Source: JAMQKA01 sp043951865 (GTDB lineage: Bacteria > Bacteroidota > Rhodothermia > Balneolales > Balneolaceae). From it: a DNA stretch of 64,000 nt. The notes beneath the pieces were generated by a model. That model saw only the letters and a list, made by a program, of their open reading frames with translations. It was not told where the DNA came from and did no database searches. Shown piece after piece: positions 63,878 to 64,000 of this stretch. The stretch is taken from the NCBI RefSeq assembly GCF_043951865.1, contig NZ_JBINJF010000002.1, positions 62,001-126,000 on the forward strand. Reading direction: 5' to 3'. Within the stretch, counting starts at the first letter, position 1, and every line of letters begins with the position of its first letter. The translations under genes were made by a program, and so were the position numbers.

Positions 63878-64000
63878 TTAGATCATGGTTGCGATAACGA
63901 GAGCCACAACAGACATGAGCTTGATGAGAATATTCAGGGAGGGGCCGGAAGTATCCTTGAAGGGATCGCCGACAGTATCGCCTACAACGGCGGCTTTGTG
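63878..64000 (-). CDS. hppA: Membrane-bound ion-pumping pyrophosphatase, C-terminal end only
   Basis: Forty residues are visible: HKAAVVGDTVGDPFKDTSGP, then SLNILIKLMSVVALVIATMI and a TAA stop. GDTVGDPFKDTSGPSLN is the conserved C-terminal motif of the family that couples pyrophosphate hydrolysis to H+ or Na+ transport. The ion type cannot be judged from this piece. The rest lies beyond the window edge. Confidence 0.93.
   Translation of the reverse strand, partial: HKAAVVGDTVGDPFKDTSGPSLNILIKLMSVVALVIATMI

Overview
The window is ordinary-looking chromosomal DNA of a free-living, probably aerobic bacterium of the Bacteroidota/FCB side of the tree. My best guess is a Balneolota/Rhodothermia-type organism, inferred from gene style and not from any search. 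Four lines of evidence point there. Several start regions carry the Bacteroidota promoter pattern TTG-N18-21-TAnnTTTG. AccD lacks the four zinc-ribbon cysteines, as I recall for Bacteroidota AccD proteins. The cell makes DUF3857, BatA/CARDB-VWA, DUF3109 and PEGA-like surface proteins. TTG and GTG starts are frequent. I see no plasmid, phage, transposase or CRISPR, and coding density is high.

Layout. 1-3476 (minus): purN (cut by the edge), an AI-2E/PerM-type permease, recX and recA. After a 747-base gap come kynA (minus), then a BadF-type sugar kinase and tatD (plus), pdxB (minus) and a pyrimidine-nucleoside phosphorylase (plus). 9597-12573: a PspA gene with two unrecognised coiled-coil partners and an enoyl-CoA hydratase. 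12642-22666: a CNNM/CorC protein, a two-tier AAA+ protein, pheA, xseA (minus), pyrC and a DUF3857 protein. 22900-31310 (plus): tsaB, accD, a DPP-IV peptidase, obg, dprA, a DUF3109 protein and rpoN. 31311-44081: an unknown periplasmic/membrane protein, an Lrp regulator, serS, an outer-membrane-like protein, dusB, an archaeal-type class I aldolase, a flippase-like membrane protein, radA, rpsU, era, pdxJ, an NlpC/P60 lipoprotein and a PEGA-like protein. 44446-44530: tRNA-Leu(CAG). 44865-56812: a beta-propeller lipoprotein diverging from a BatA/VWA protein, its membrane partner, hflX, a CBS-ACT protein, a large TPR protein and aroA. 56961-63741: hsp20, dnaK, tsaD, rnhA, pyrF, a methyltransferase and an unknown protein. 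The window ends in the C-terminus of a membrane pyrophosphatase.

Functional themes are DNA repair and recombination (recA, recX, radA, xseA, dprA, rnhA), ribosome and tRNA function (obg, era, hflX, rpsU, serS, dusB, tsaB, tsaD), nucleotide and amino-acid synthesis (purN, pyrC, pyrF, pheA, aroA, pdxB, pdxJ) and envelope stress or surface proteins (PspA operon, BatA-like, DPP-IV, DUF3857, TPR).

The most unusual content is in the spacers. One is a roughly 120-bp nested-palindrome repeat present three times (17308, 43547, 62905), each time between two convergent genes, with a shorter relative near 9453. The other is a set of heptanucleotide arrays, often arranged as facing inverted arms. At the AAA+ gene, tsaB and tsaD these run to within a few bases of the start codon. 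The best candidate for an undescribed protein system is the PspA operon with its two coiled-coil partners.
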